Origin: DATHTC01 sp963746805
GTDB lineage: Bacteria; Actinomycetota; Thermoleophilia; Gaiellales; Gaiellaceae
Assembly: GCA_963746805.1 (NCBI GenBank)
Contig: CAVVCQ010000007.1
Coordinates: 79,988 to 143,987, forward strand
Reading direction: 5' to 3'
Length of the DNA: 64,000 nucleotides
In this document: one piece after another, positions 9,114 through 16,488 of the stretch
Numbering within the stretch: position 1 is the stretch's first letter
Layout of the letters: the number at the start of each line of letters is the position of its first letter
The notes under the pieces: generated by a model
Told to the model about the DNA's origin: nothing
Databases searched by the model: none
Seen by the model: only the letters and a program-made list of their open reading frames with translations
Translations under genes and position numbers: made by a program

Positions 9114-9725
9114 ATGCCCCAGCAACTCGCAAACCGAGCTGTGCCGCGCGCCATGCTGGCTCTCGCCGTGCTCGTTCTCGTGCTGGCCGCGGGGGCGCTG
9201 ACGCAGCCGGGTACGGCGGCAGGCGACCGTACGCGCGCAGTCGACAAGAGCGTGGGCACCCACTCGCCGGCGACGCGCGGCAGGACGACGCCGCACGCCC
9301 GCCTCGCCGGTCGCGTCCGCCCGCCGGCGCGGAAGCCGCACGTCCGGAAGCGCGCCAAGAAGCGGCAGCCGAGCCGCGGCCTGCGCGCCGTCCGGATCGC
9401 GAACCGGCTCACCGGGATTCCCTATGTGTGGGGCGGCGCCTCGCCGCGCAGCGGGTTCGACTGCTCGGGGCTCGTGCAGTACGTGTACGGGAAGCTCGGC
9501 ATCTCGCTGCCGCACTACACGGTGTCGCAGTATCGGCACGGGCGCTCGGTGTCGCGCTCGAGCCTGCGGCCCGGCGACCTGGTCTTTTTCTACGGGCTCG
9601 GTCACGTCGGCATCTACGCCGGCCACGGCAAGTACATCCACGCGCCGCGCCGCGGTTCGACCGTGCGCTGGGCCTCGCTGGCGTCGAACCCGAGCTACTA
9701 CGGCGCCCGTCGCCTCATCAGCTGA
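9114..9725 (+). CDS. NlpC/P60 family cell-wall hydrolase, copy 1
   Basis: 203 residues from ATG 9114, with GGAG a few bases upstream. A signal segment (MLALAVLVLVLAAGALT) is followed by a basic linker of about 60 residues and then the NlpC/P60 domain. The catalytic Cys is in SGFDCSGLVQYVY, the His in LGHVGIYAG, and the third polar residue in KYIHAP. Such enzymes cut gamma-D-Glu-meso-DAP bonds in peptidoglycan stem peptides. The last 125 codons are nearly identical to the gene at 12338; only the signal and linker differ. Confidence 0.9.
   Translation: MPQQLANRAVPRAMLALAVLVLVLAAGALTQPGTAAGDRTRAVDKSVGTHSPATRGRTTPHARLAGRVRPPARKPHVRKRAKKRQPSRGLRAVRIANRLTGIPYVWGGASPRSGFDCSGLVQYVYGKLGISLPHYTVSQYRHGRSVSRSSLRPGDLVFFYGLGHVGIYAGHGKYIHAPRRGSTVRWASLASNPSYYGARRLIS
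9351..9725 (+). repeat. Long direct repeat, copy 1 (NlpC/P60 domain)
   Basis: About 375 bases from CGCGCCAAGAAGCGG to the stop codon match 12488-12865 with only scattered mismatches, mainly in the last 60 bases. The match begins inside the basic linker, so the catalytic domain rather than the whole gene has been copied or homogenised. Both copies are in the same orientation. Confidence 0.9.
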
Positions 9726-9741
9726 CGGCGCCGGCCCGCGT

Positions 9742-10047
9742 TCACTCGATCCTCGTGTCGACGTAGACCGTCCAGTCGGCAACGTCCTCGATCTCGAAGA
9801 CGCCGTTGAGGACGAACGGGTCCCGCTGCATCACCTCGCGGACCGCATCGGCGTCCATGCCTTCCCAGAGGGACATCGAGCCGAGGCGGTTCGTCCACGG
9901 CCCGCCCATGACGAAGAGCCCGCGCTCGATCAGGTCGTCGATGAACGCGGCGTGCTCGTCCCAGCCCGGCTGGTCCTCCGGCAGGCCGCTCGTCCAGGTC
10001 GGGCCGGGGCCGACTCGCAGGACGACACGTGGGATGCGGAGCGGCAT
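9742..10047 (-). CDS. YCII-related domain protein
   Basis: 101 residues from ATG 10047, which has GGGAGG at good spacing. An upstream TTG at 10062 is in frame but less likely. The sequence has the YCII layout: a central HAAFIDDLIERGLFVMGGPW, then DADAVREVMQRDPFVLNGVF and a final ADWTVYVDTRIE strand. The ferredoxin-like fold is known, but the biochemical role is mostly undefined (some members are dehydrochlorinases or monooxygenase-like). It lies convergent to the NlpC gene. Confidence 0.8.
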   Translation of the reverse strand: MPLRIPRVVLRVGPGPTWTSGLPEDQPGWDEHAAFIDDLIERGLFVMGGPWTNRLGSMSLWEGMDADAVREVMQRDPFVLNGVFEIEDVADWTVYVDTRIE

Positions 10048-10128
10048 CGCGTTCCCTCCCAACGGTAGCGTCGAGCCGCGGCCTGCGAACCGCGACGACG
10101 TCCCCGTGCGCCCGCCGGGTGAATCGCC

Positions 10129-10665
10129 CTAGTAGCCGTACCCGCCGTCGTCGTCGCTCGACGAGCTCGAGTTCGCGTTCGAGGTCGACACCCCGGTCGG
10201 CGTGGCGACGTGCCAGACGAAGGCCTGGCCGTCGAAGCTGTCGGCGAAGCCGTTCCCCGTCACCGTGCCGGCGTCCGGATCCTCGGTGAAGCGGTAGAGC
10301 AGCCGGCCGTCGAACGTGACCTGGCGGCTGCCGTCCGGGCGGGTCACGACGCCGAGCTCGCCGTCGAGGCCGTCGCCCGAGGTGGGCGTGCCGCCGCTCA
10401 CCGTGAGGGGCTCCCAGATGCTGGTGCAGGAGTCGGTGCAGAGCACCTTGCCGCCTGCTTCCTGGTCGGCCGCGTACAGGGCGGCGCCCTGGGAGTCGAC
10501 GAGGACCCGGCCGACGCCGTCGACCATCTCGGAGGAGACGGTCGCGCCGGCGGTCGACGTCGAGCCGCCCGCATCGGAGTCGCCGCCACCGCCGCAGGCG
10601 CCGACGAGGAGGATCACCGCAGCCGCGAGCACGAGGAGCGATGCGTATGTCTTCGTGGTCTTCAT
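10129..10665 (-). CDS. Secreted lipoprotein with repeated Yx(F/W/Y)xxD-type motif
   Basis: 178 residues from ATG 10665. A signal peptide ends in the lipobox LLVGAC, followed by a Gly/Ser/Thr-rich spacer. The body resembles the COG4315-type lipoprotein: GAALYAADQEAGGKVLCTDSCTSIW, then GRLLYRFTEDPDAGTVTG. The C-terminal tail is Ser/Asp/Gly/Tyr rich. The function of the family is unknown; its motif and cysteines suggest an extracytoplasmic redox or binding role. It lies 45 bases after the anti-sigma gene on the same strand and may be a target or partner of that sigma factor (inference). Confidence 0.8.
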   Translation of the reverse strand: MKTTKTYASLLVLAAAVILLVGACGGGGDSDAGGSTSTAGATVSSEMVDGVGRVLVDSQGAALYAADQEAGGKVLCTDSCTSIWEPLTVSGGTPTSGDGLDGELGVVTRPDGSRQVTFDGRLLYRFTEDPDAGTVTGNGFADSFDGQAFVWHVATPTGVSTSNANSSSSSDDDGGYGY

Positions 10666-10710
10666 GCCTGTCTCTACCGTCGATCCGCGCCGGAGGGATT
10701 GCATCGACGG

Positions 10711-11397
10711 TCAGGAGGACCGGGCGACGAGGACCGGGCGGCCGTCCGCGCCGAGAAGCTGCACGGCGGCCACGTCCTCGAGCGGGACGGGCAGTGCGCC
10801 GCCCCAGGCGCCGTCGGCGAGCTCGAAGGAGCGCAGCGGGATCCGGCGGCCGTCCCTGGCGATGAGCTCCGCCTGCTCGATCGCTCCGCGGTAGCTGGGG
10901 TCGACCGTGACGAGGACCCACGACGGGTCGCCGCGGTAGCGGAACAGCACGCCCCCTGGGCGCCCGGCGGAGTCGGCGAGCCGGACGGCGCCGAAGTAGC
11001 TGCCGTTCGCCTCGTCGAGCGCGGCGCGGTACTCGTCGGCCAGGCGCCGGTCGTCCCCGAAGACGAACAGCACGCCTCCGACGGCGATCGCAGCGGCGGC
11101 GGTCGCCGCGGCGAGCGCGGGCAGCGAGCGGCGGAACAGGTCGCGCAGCGAGCGAGGGCTCGGGGCCGGCGGCTCGATCGCGCGCAGCACGCCGAGCTCG
11201 AACCCGGGCGGCGGCTCCCGTTCCGGTGCGAGCAGCAGGAGCTCGTCGGCGATCGCGGACTGGCGCTCCAGCTCGAGGCGGCACTCGGCGCACGCGCTCA
11301 CGTGCTCGAGCACACGGGCGCGCTCGGCGCCGTCGGCGATCCCGAGCGCCACCTCGGCGAGCAGGTCGCGCGGCTCGTGGCGCTGCTCGTCAGCCAT
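10711..11397 (-). CDS. Membrane anti-sigma factor (RskA/zinc-finger type)
   Basis: 228 residues. The N-terminal anti-sigma domain has the zinc-binding HxxxCxxC motif in EHVSACAECRLELE (about residues 31-44). One membrane segment (ALAAATAAAAIAVGGVLFVFG) follows near residue 100, then an extracytoplasmic RskA-like domain of about 110 residues. It would hold the sigma factor encoded just upstream at the membrane until a signal releases it. Its start overlaps the sigma stop by eight bases, the usual coupled arrangement. Confidence 0.9.
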   Translation of the reverse strand: MADEQRHEPRDLLAEVALGIADGAERARVLEHVSACAECRLELERQSAIADELLLLAPEREPPPGFELGVLRAIEPPAPSPRSLRDLFRRSLPALAAATAAAAIAVGGVLFVFGDDRRLADEYRAALDEANGSYFGAVRLADSAGRPGGVLFRYRGDPSWVLVTVDPSYRGAIEQAELIARDGRRIPLRSFELADGAWGGALPVPLEDVAAVQLLGADGRPVLVARSS

Positions 11398-11932
11398 CGC
11401 TCACCTCCAGGTGGGCGCGAAGGCGCCGGATCGCCGTGCGGATGCGCGTCTTGGCGGTGCCCACCGGGATCGCCTCGACCTCGGCGATCTCCGCCGCGGT
11501 CCGGCCGAAGTACGACGCGAGGAGGAGCGCACGCCGCTGCTCGTCCGGGAGCGTCGCGAGCACCCGGCGGAGCTCGTCGCGCTCGTCCACGCCCGCGTGC
11601 TCGTCACGCGAGTCGCCGAGCCGCAGCTTCGCCTCGAGGAGCTCGGCGTCGAGCGGCTCCGGCTGCTCGAGGCGTAGCTTGTCGACGGCCACGTTGCGGG
11701 CGATCGTGAGCAGCCACGTGAGCACGCTGCCGCGTCGCGCGTCGTAGCTGGCCCCGTACCGCCAGGCCCGCACGAATGCCTCCTGCGCGACGTCCTCTGC
11801 GGTGCCACGGTCGCGGACGATCGTCCACGCGAGGCCGTACACCCGCCGCTGAAAGCGGCGCACGAACTCCGCCGAGGCGTCGCGGTCGCCCGCCGCGAGC
11901 CCGGCGAGGAGCGCTTCGTCGGAGCTGCCCAC
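11390..11932 (-). CDS. ECF RNA polymerase sigma factor
   Basis: About 180 residues from GTG 11932; an in-frame GTG at 11956 is an alternative. Region 2 reads FVRRFQRRVYGLAWTIVRD and DVAQEAFVRAWRYG; region 4 reads LPDEQRRALLLASYFGR and AIPVGTAKTRIRTAIRRLR. It directs core polymerase to a small regulon. The overlapping anti-sigma gene identifies it as a SigK/RskA-like pair. The signal sensed is unknown; the neighbouring lipoprotein and wall hydrolases suggest envelope stress. Confidence 0.92.
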   Translation of the reverse strand: MGSSDEALLAGLAAGDRDASAEFVRRFQRRVYGLAWTIVRDRGTAEDVAQEAFVRAWRYGASYDARRGSVLTWLLTIARNVAVDKLRLEQPEPLDAELLEAKLRLGDSRDEHAGVDERDELRRVLATLPDEQRRALLLASYFGRTAAEIAEVEAIPVGTAKTRIRTAIRRLRAHLEVSDG

Positions 11933-11979
11933 ACCTGCGTATACCGGCCCGGACACGCTCCGGGATTGCGCGGCGGGAG

Positions 11980-12180
11980 CTAGACGTGCAGCGCCGGCTC
12001 GGTCTCCGGCACGCAGCCCGGGCAGACGTAGTCCGGCTCGTCCTCGTGTGCCACCGACACCCAGCCGTCCGGCGCGTCGCATGCGTGCGTCCCGCGCTGC
12101 TCGACCGTCGCCCCGCACGTGCACACGTAGACGCCGACGACATACGGGTACGTCTCCGTCGAGCCGATCCGCACGGTCAC
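11980..12180 (-). CDS. Small zinc-ribbon-like protein
   Basis: 66 residues from GTG. Cysteine spacing is suggestive of metal binding: VCTCGATVEQ, then HACDAPDGW, then YVCPGCVPE. The composition (acidic, with W and Y residues) looks like a real protein, but no ribosome binding site is evident. It sits directly upstream of the sigma factor on the same strand and could be in its operon. No function can be assigned. Confidence 0.5.
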   Translation of the reverse strand: MTVRIGSTETYPYVVGVYVCTCGATVEQRGTHACDAPDGWVSVAHEDEPDYVCPGCVPETEPALHV

Positions 12181-12337
12181 GGTGTCAATGGTAGGGCAAT
12201 CAGGCTCGGTCGGCGCCGGGTCAAGGTTCGCGGTTCCCCTGCCGATGGTGGTCCCCGAAGCGACACAGAGGCGGCCGGCCGGCCGGGGCGTTCCTTTTGT
12301 GCGCCCGGCGTGCGTCGTCGCCGGGAGGGACTCCAGG

Positions 12338-12865
12338 ATGACTCACCTCGCAAGCCGAGCCTCGCTGCGCGTCACGCTCGCACTCGCACTGCTCGTCCTC
12401 GTGCTGACCGCCGCGTTCGCGCGGCCCGCCGGCGCCGCGGCCCAACGCGACCCTGCCGTCGACAAGGGCGCGCACTCGACCAAGAAGCGCGCCAAGAAGC
12501 GGCAGCCGAGCCGCGGCCTGCGCGCCGTCCGGATCGCGAACCGGCTGACCGGGATTCCGTACGTCTGGGGCGGCGCCTCGCCGCGCAGCGGGTTCGACTG
12601 CTCGGGGCTCGTGCAGTACGTGTACGGGAAGCTCGGCATCTCGCTGCCGCACTACACGGTCTCGCAGTTCCGACACGGGCGCTCGGTGTCGCGGTCGAGC
12701 CTGCGGCCCGGCGACCTGGTCTTCTTCTACGGGCTCGGTCACGTCGGCATCTATGCCGGCCGTGGCAAGTACATCCATGCACCGGGGAGCGGCTCGGCCG
12801 TGCGCTGGGCCTCGCTGGCGTCGAACTCGAGCTACGACGGCGCGCGCCGCATCGTCTTCAACTGA
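12338..12865 (+). CDS. NlpC/P60 family cell-wall hydrolase, copy 2
   Basis: 175 residues from ATG 12338, preceded by GGGAGGG. It has a signal segment (VTLALALLVLVLTAAFA), a linker much shorter than in the first copy, then the same NlpC/P60 domain with Cys in FDCSGLVQYVY and His in GHVGIYAGRGKYIHAP. It differs from copy 1 by a few residues (for example QFRHG for QYRHG). A DL-endopeptidase role in wall turnover is expected from the family. Confidence 0.9.
   Translation: MTHLASRASLRVTLALALLVLVLTAAFARPAGAAAQRDPAVDKGAHSTKKRAKKRQPSRGLRAVRIANRLTGIPYVWGGASPRSGFDCSGLVQYVYGKLGISLPHYTVSQFRHGRSVSRSSLRPGDLVFFYGLGHVGIYAGRGKYIHAPGSGSAVRWASLASNSSYDGARRIVFN
12488..12865 (+). repeat. Long direct repeat, copy 2 (NlpC/P60 domain)
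   Basis: Partner of 9351-9725 in direct orientation. The intervening 2.8 kb carries the YCII, lipoprotein, anti-sigma, sigma and zinc-ribbon genes, so recombination between the copies would delete them together. Confidence 0.9.
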
Positions 12866-12950
12866 CGCTTGCGCCTCGCGTCAAGGGCCCGTGCCGCCTT
12901 CGAGTGAGGACGAGACCGGGCCGCCCTTGCGGACGGCCCGCGACTCGCAG

Positions 12951-13139
12951 CTACCAGGTTCCGGGCCGTCCCGAAGGAGTTGGCTGCCGCTGATTGAGCC
13001 AGTCGTCGGGAACGTCTTCCCCTCTCAACGGCGCCTCGGGATCGGGCACGATCGACGGGATGTCGTCGCTCGGCCGGCGATCGTCTTCGCTCTTGCTCTC
13101 GTTCAGCTGGCGATCGTTCTCGCTCTTGCGCTCGCTCAT
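12951..13139 (-). CDS. Tiny acidic protein, tandem copy 2
   Basis: 62 residues from ATG 13139. The N-terminus contains a short internal duplication (SENDRQLNESKSEDDRRP), followed by DDIPSIVPDPEAPLRGEDVP and DDWLN. Its core is nearly identical to the 43-residue neighbour. It starts eight bases after that gene's stop codon. There is no signal peptide or membrane segment, and the protein is expected to be disordered. I recognise no family. Confidence 0.6.
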   Translation of the reverse strand: MSERKSENDRQLNESKSEDDRRPSDDIPSIVPDPEAPLRGEDVPDDWLNQRQPTPSGRPGTW

Positions 13140-13266
13140 CTGGCGATCACGGTTCCTTTTGTTGGCTGAGCCAGTCGTCGGGAACGTCCTCTCCTCTCAA
13201 CGGCGCGTCCGGATCGGGCACGATCGACGGGATGTCGCCGGTCGGCCGGCGATCGTCCTCGCTCTC
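12995..13266. repeat. Tandem duplication of about 100 bases
   Basis: Roughly 12995-13094 and 13167-13266 match closely (starting TGAGCCAGTCGTCGGGAACG) at an offset of 172. The 3' tail of the cupredoxin gene (GGTTCCTTT preceded by TGGCGATCACG on the + strand) is also copied, at 13141 and 13280. The copy nearer 12.95 kb has an extra insert of about 33 bases, itself related to the flanking sequence. Confidence 0.85.
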
Positions 13267-13278
13267 GTCGTCGTTCAT
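13147..13278 (-). CDS. Tiny acidic protein, tandem copy 1
   Basis: 43 residues: MNDDESEDDRRPTGDIPSIV followed by PDPDAPLRGEDVPDDWL and a short tail. Its ATG overlaps the TGA of the cupredoxin gene as ATGA, so translation is probably coupled to the cupredoxin. Conservation of the core between two diverged copies, with changes mostly in the linker, argues that the reading frame is under selection. No known domain is visible. Confidence 0.6.
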   Translation of the reverse strand: MNDDESEDDRRPTGDIPSIVPDPDAPLRGEDVPDDWLSQQKEP

Positions 13279-13631
13279 CTGGCGATCACGGTTCCTTTCA
13301 TGCCAAGTGCAGTGTGGCCGGGAACCGTGCAGATGTAGGGATAGCGCCGACCCTTCTTGAGCGTGACCGTGAGCGTCGCGCGCTGGCCCGTGCCCAGCAG
13401 TCTCGTCTTCTTGCCGGCGATCTTGAAGTCGTGTGAGGCTTGGCCGCGGTTGACAACGCGGAACGTGACCCTGCCCGCTGTCACGCGGGCCGGCACGATC
13501 TTGAACTTGAAGTCGGTGGCGGTGACGCCGTACGTCGCCGCGCGCGCCCCGGCGGCATGAGGAACGACGAAGGCGGCGGTCGAGGCGAGAACGCCGAGCG
13601 CAAGGAGTAGACGAACGCGGTGTCGCGCCAT
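13275..13631 (-). CDS. Secreted cupredoxin (plastocyanin/azurin-like)
   Basis: 118 residues from ATG 13631 with GGAGGGA six bases upstream. A cleavable signal peptide (LLLALGVLASTAAFVVPHAAG) precedes a beta-sandwich domain. The copper ligands are all present: His in ASHDFKIAG, and Cys, His and Met in YICTVPGHTALGM. It would act as a small periplasmic or surface electron carrier. It is divergent from the GMC dehydrogenase pair, which makes it a candidate electron acceptor for that enzyme (inference). Confidence 0.88.
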   Translation of the reverse strand: MARHRVRLLLALGVLASTAAFVVPHAAGARAATYGVTATDFKFKIVPARVTAGRVTFRVVNRGQASHDFKIAGKKTRLLGTGQRATLTVTLKKGRRYPYICTVPGHTALGMKGTVIAR

Positions 13632-13728
13632 GGCGCTCCCTCCAGGTTGATTGAGCAAACTATTGCAAAGTACACCCAACGGGTCTACTGTCGACTGTTG
13701 CCCATACCCCAGTTTCGGAGGAGGAACG

Positions 13729-14403
13729 ATGGCAGGTTCAGGGGATGAGGAAGAGCGCGGTAGTCCGCTCTCGCGGGGTGCCCTGCTCAAACGCGCAGGA
13801 GTTCTCGGCGCGGCCGCAGCGCTTCCGGCAGCGGCCACCGCCGAGCACGCAGGCGCGGCCGAGGAAGTCGCCCAGCTGCAACAGCTGGTAACGCTGTCGC
13901 CGTCGCAGGCGACGACGATCGGCGCCTTCGTCGAGCGTTTGATCCCTTCGGACGCGTCCGGCCCGGGCGCTCGCGAGGCCAACGTCCTTCGCTACATCGA
14001 TCGAGCGCTCGCAGGCGGGCTCTGGATGTTTCGGCCGTCGTACGTCGCCGCCACCCAGGCCCTCGACGCCTACGCACGGTCGAAGTACGGAGCCGACTTC
14101 GCCGCGCTTTCGACGGACCAGCAGGACGCTGTCCTGACCGACATGGACCTGAACCGCGCGACGGGATTCAACCCGAACGCGAAGGCGGTCTTCGAGATGA
14201 TTCGCACGCACGCGGTGCAGGGCATGTTCGGTGACCCCGCTCATGGCGGGAACACCGGCTTCGCGGGCTGGAAGCTCGTTCGCTTCCCGGGCCCGCGTCT
14301 GTCCATCTCGGCACGCGATCAGCAGCTCAACGTCGTCCCGAAGTCGGACATGCGGTCGACGTACTCGATGCCACTGTTCAAGTCGACGTGGAAGAGGTGG
14401 TAG
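13729..14403 (+). CDS. Gluconate 2-dehydrogenase subunit 3 family protein
   Basis: 224 residues from ATG 13729 with GGAGGAGGAA upstream. A hydrophobic N-terminal segment (LLKRAGVLGAAAALPAAATA) resembles the Tat-type leader of this family, although only a KR pair is present. The body has the family pattern FVERLIPSDASGPGAREANV, then YIDRAL and later FAALSTDQQDAVL. The small subunit usually escorts and stabilises the flavoprotein subunit encoded next. The gap to that gene is four bases. Confidence 0.85.
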   Translation: MAGSGDEEERGSPLSRGALLKRAGVLGAAAALPAAATAEHAGAAEEVAQLQQLVTLSPSQATTIGAFVERLIPSDASGPGAREANVLRYIDRALAGGLWMFRPSYVAATQALDAYARSKYGADFAALSTDQQDAVLTDMDLNRATGFNPNAKAVFEMIRTHAVQGMFGDPAHGGNTGFAGWKLVRFPGPRLSISARDQQLNVVPKSDMRSTYSMPLFKSTWKRW

Positions 14404-14407
14404 CGCG

Positions 14408-16117
14408 ATGCCTGAGATGCTGAAGCCCACCGACGTCGTCGTCATCGGCCTCGGAGCTGCCGGCGGCACGGCGGTCTGGCCGCTCGCAAACGCCGGGCTG
14501 AAGGTCGTCGCGCTCGAGGCCGGTCCGCGCCTGACCGTGCAGGATCATGCGTTCGACGAGATTCACCACGGCACTCGCGTCACGTTCGGGAAGTGGAAGG
14601 CAAACGATTCGGTGCCGACGAGTCGAAGGAACTCGAGCGTCGCAGCGACAAGGCCGCTCGGAGCGGTCGGGCCGATGATGAACGCCGTCGGCGGCACTTC
14701 GATCCACTGGATGACCCAGAGCTGGCGCTTCCTCCCGTGGAACTTCAAGCTCGTCTCGGAGTCGGTCAAGCGCTACGGGCCGAACTCGATCCCGAAGAAC
14801 TCCACCTCGATCGACTGGCCGTTCGACTACGCCGAGCTCGAGCCGTACTACGACAAGCACGAGTATTTCGTCGGGATTTCTGGACAGCACGGAAATCTCA
14901 ACGGCACCATCGACCGGAGAGGGAACATCTTCGAAGGGCCGCGCAGGCGCCCGTACCCGAATCCGCCCATGCGCCGAAGCGGCTGGACGGACATGATGGA
15001 CGACGCCGCACGCAAGTCCGGCTGGCATCCGTACCCGGGCCCTGCCGGGATCCGCACGCGGGCGTACCGCGGACTTCCGGCCTGTACCTATTGCGGATTC
15101 TGCTCCTCGACGGGCTGCTTCACGAACGCGAAGGTGCAGACGGACGTCGACTACATCCCGCGGGCCGAGAAGACGAAGAACCTCACGGTCGTGCCGATGG
15201 CAGACGTCATCAGCATCGAGGTGGACTCGGAGGGGCGCGTGTCCGGAGCGCTCTACCGGAAGGGCCGACTCGAGTATTTCCAGCCGGCGAAGGTCGTGCT
15301 GCTTGCGGCGTACAACTATGAGAACGCGCGCATCCTGTTCCTCTCCACGTCGAAGGCCTTTCCCAACGGTCTTTCGAACAACCACGGGCAGGTCGGCAAG
15401 CACTGGATCGGCCATGGGACCGGTGCCGCGGGTGCGACGGGCTGGTTCCCGGGCAAGCGCCTGAACCGCTACAGCGGAACGCTGGGGCAGTTCACGGCGT
15501 TCGACGAGCTCGACGCCGACAACTTCGACCACACCGGGCTCGGCTTCATCGGCGGCGGAATGTGCTCTGCGAGCATGGAAACCAAGCCGATCGCCACCGC
15601 CAACGCGATCCCGCCCAGCAAGCCACGCTGGGGCTCAGGCTGGAAAGCGTGGCTGAAGGAGAACGCCGACTCTGTGGCCGGCGTCGGCTCCCAGCTCGAA
15701 GTGCTCTCGTACGAGGGGAACTACCTGGATCTCGACCCGACCGTGCGAGACCCGCAGGGGCGGCCGGTGATCAGGGTGACATTCGACTGGAGCGACAACG
15801 AGAGGCGGGAGGCCGCGTACGTCCAGGCCAAGATGGTCGAGTGGCTGAAGGCGGCGGACGCCGCCGAGGTCTGGACGACGCCGCCGGCACCCAATCCGAT
15901 CAACACCCACGCCTACGGCGGAACGAGGATGGGCGACGATCCCGACATCAACGTCGTCGACGGGTGGGGGATGTCCCACGAGGTCCCGAACCTGGGCATT
16001 CTCGGCGGGTCGACCTTTCCGAGCTCCGCCGGTCGGAACCCGACGCAGACCATCCAGGCAACGGCCTGGCGGACAGCCGAGTACGTCACCAAGAACTGGA
16101 GGTCCATCACCGGATAG
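14408..16117 (+). CDS. GMC-family dehydrogenase flavoprotein subunit
   Basis: 569 residues from ATG 14408. The FAD motif is VVVIGLGAAGGTAVWPLA near the N-terminus. A Cys-rich segment (PACTYCGFCSSTGCF) lies near residue 225. The GMC C-terminal domain is intact, with NTHAYGGTRMGDDP and SSAGRNPTQTIQATAW holding the catalytic His region. The closest named family is the membrane-bound gluconate 2-dehydrogenase large subunit; the sugar or alcohol oxidised here is unknown. The usual multiheme cytochrome c third subunit is absent, and a cupredoxin gene is adjacent instead. Confidence 0.88.
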   Translation: MPEMLKPTDVVVIGLGAAGGTAVWPLANAGLKVVALEAGPRLTVQDHAFDEIHHGTRVTFGKWKANDSVPTSRRNSSVAATRPLGAVGPMMNAVGGTSIHWMTQSWRFLPWNFKLVSESVKRYGPNSIPKNSTSIDWPFDYAELEPYYDKHEYFVGISGQHGNLNGTIDRRGNIFEGPRRRPYPNPPMRRSGWTDMMDDAARKSGWHPYPGPAGIRTRAYRGLPACTYCGFCSSTGCFTNAKVQTDVDYIPRAEKTKNLTVVPMADVISIEVDSEGRVSGALYRKGRLEYFQPAKVVLLAAYNYENARILFLSTSKAFPNGLSNNHGQVGKHWIGHGTGAAGATGWFPGKRLNRYSGTLGQFTAFDELDADNFDHTGLGFIGGGMCSASMETKPIATANAIPPSKPRWGSGWKAWLKENADSVAGVGSQLEVLSYEGNYLDLDPTVRDPQGRPVIRVTFDWSDNERREAAYVQAKMVEWLKAADAAEVWTTPPAPNPINTHAYGGTRMGDDPDINVVDGWGMSHEVPNLGILGGSTFPSSAGRNPTQTIQATAWRTAEYVTKNWRSITG

Positions 16118-16127
16118 GAGTGCTGCG

Positions 16128-16161
16128 ACGTGGGGCGGCGCCTCGGCGCGCCGCCCCACGT
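16128..16161 (+). terminator. Perfect 13-bp hairpin after the GMC dehydrogenase
   Basis: ACGTGGGGCGGCG pairs with CGCCGCCCCACGT around an eight-base loop, 10 bases after the dehydrogenase stop codon. There is no T-run, as is common for actinobacterial terminators. Confidence 0.75.
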
Positions 16162-16176
16162 ACGGTGAGAAGGCAC

Positions 16177-16410
16177 GTGGCGGTCGACAGGGTCATGCGC
16201 GACCCGGAGTGGGTCGAGATCCCCGAGCGGAGCGACGAGCACGGGCGCGCCCGCGGGGGCCTCTGTCTCGTCTGCGGCGAGTGGATCGAGGCCGACGCAA
16301 GCGACGTGTTCCGGATCCAGGTGTCGAATCCGCCCCGGGAAGCGGAGTACGCGTGCCACGAAGCGTGTTTCGAGCGCGTTCGGCACGCGAGCGTCCCCAG
16401 CCCTGCCTGA
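16177..16410 (+). CDS. Small Cys/His protein, possible zinc-binding
   Basis: 77 residues from GTG 16177 (ATG 16195 is also possible). The sequence GGLCLVCGEWIEADASDVFR then YACHEACFERVRH places a CxxC pair and a C-H-x-x-C group, which would suit one zinc site. It lies between two strong hairpins and is expected to be its own transcription unit. Function unknown. Confidence 0.6.
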   Translation: MAVDRVMRDPEWVEIPERSDEHGRARGGLCLVCGEWIEADASDVFRIQVSNPPREAEYACHEACFERVRHASVPSPA

Positions 16411-16437
16411 ACGCGCTTGGAGTGACTTCACGACGCA

Positions 16438-16472
16438 ACCGTGTCACGGGATATCGCATCCCGTGACACGGT
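16438..16472. terminator. 15-bp inverted repeat between convergent genes
   Basis: ACCGTGTCACGGGAT pairs perfectly with ATCCCGTGACACGGT around the loop ATCGC. It lies between the small Cys/His gene and the 3' end of nrdJ, so it can act as a terminator for both strands. Confidence 0.75.
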
Positions 16473-16488
16473 CACGACGCGTGACGCA

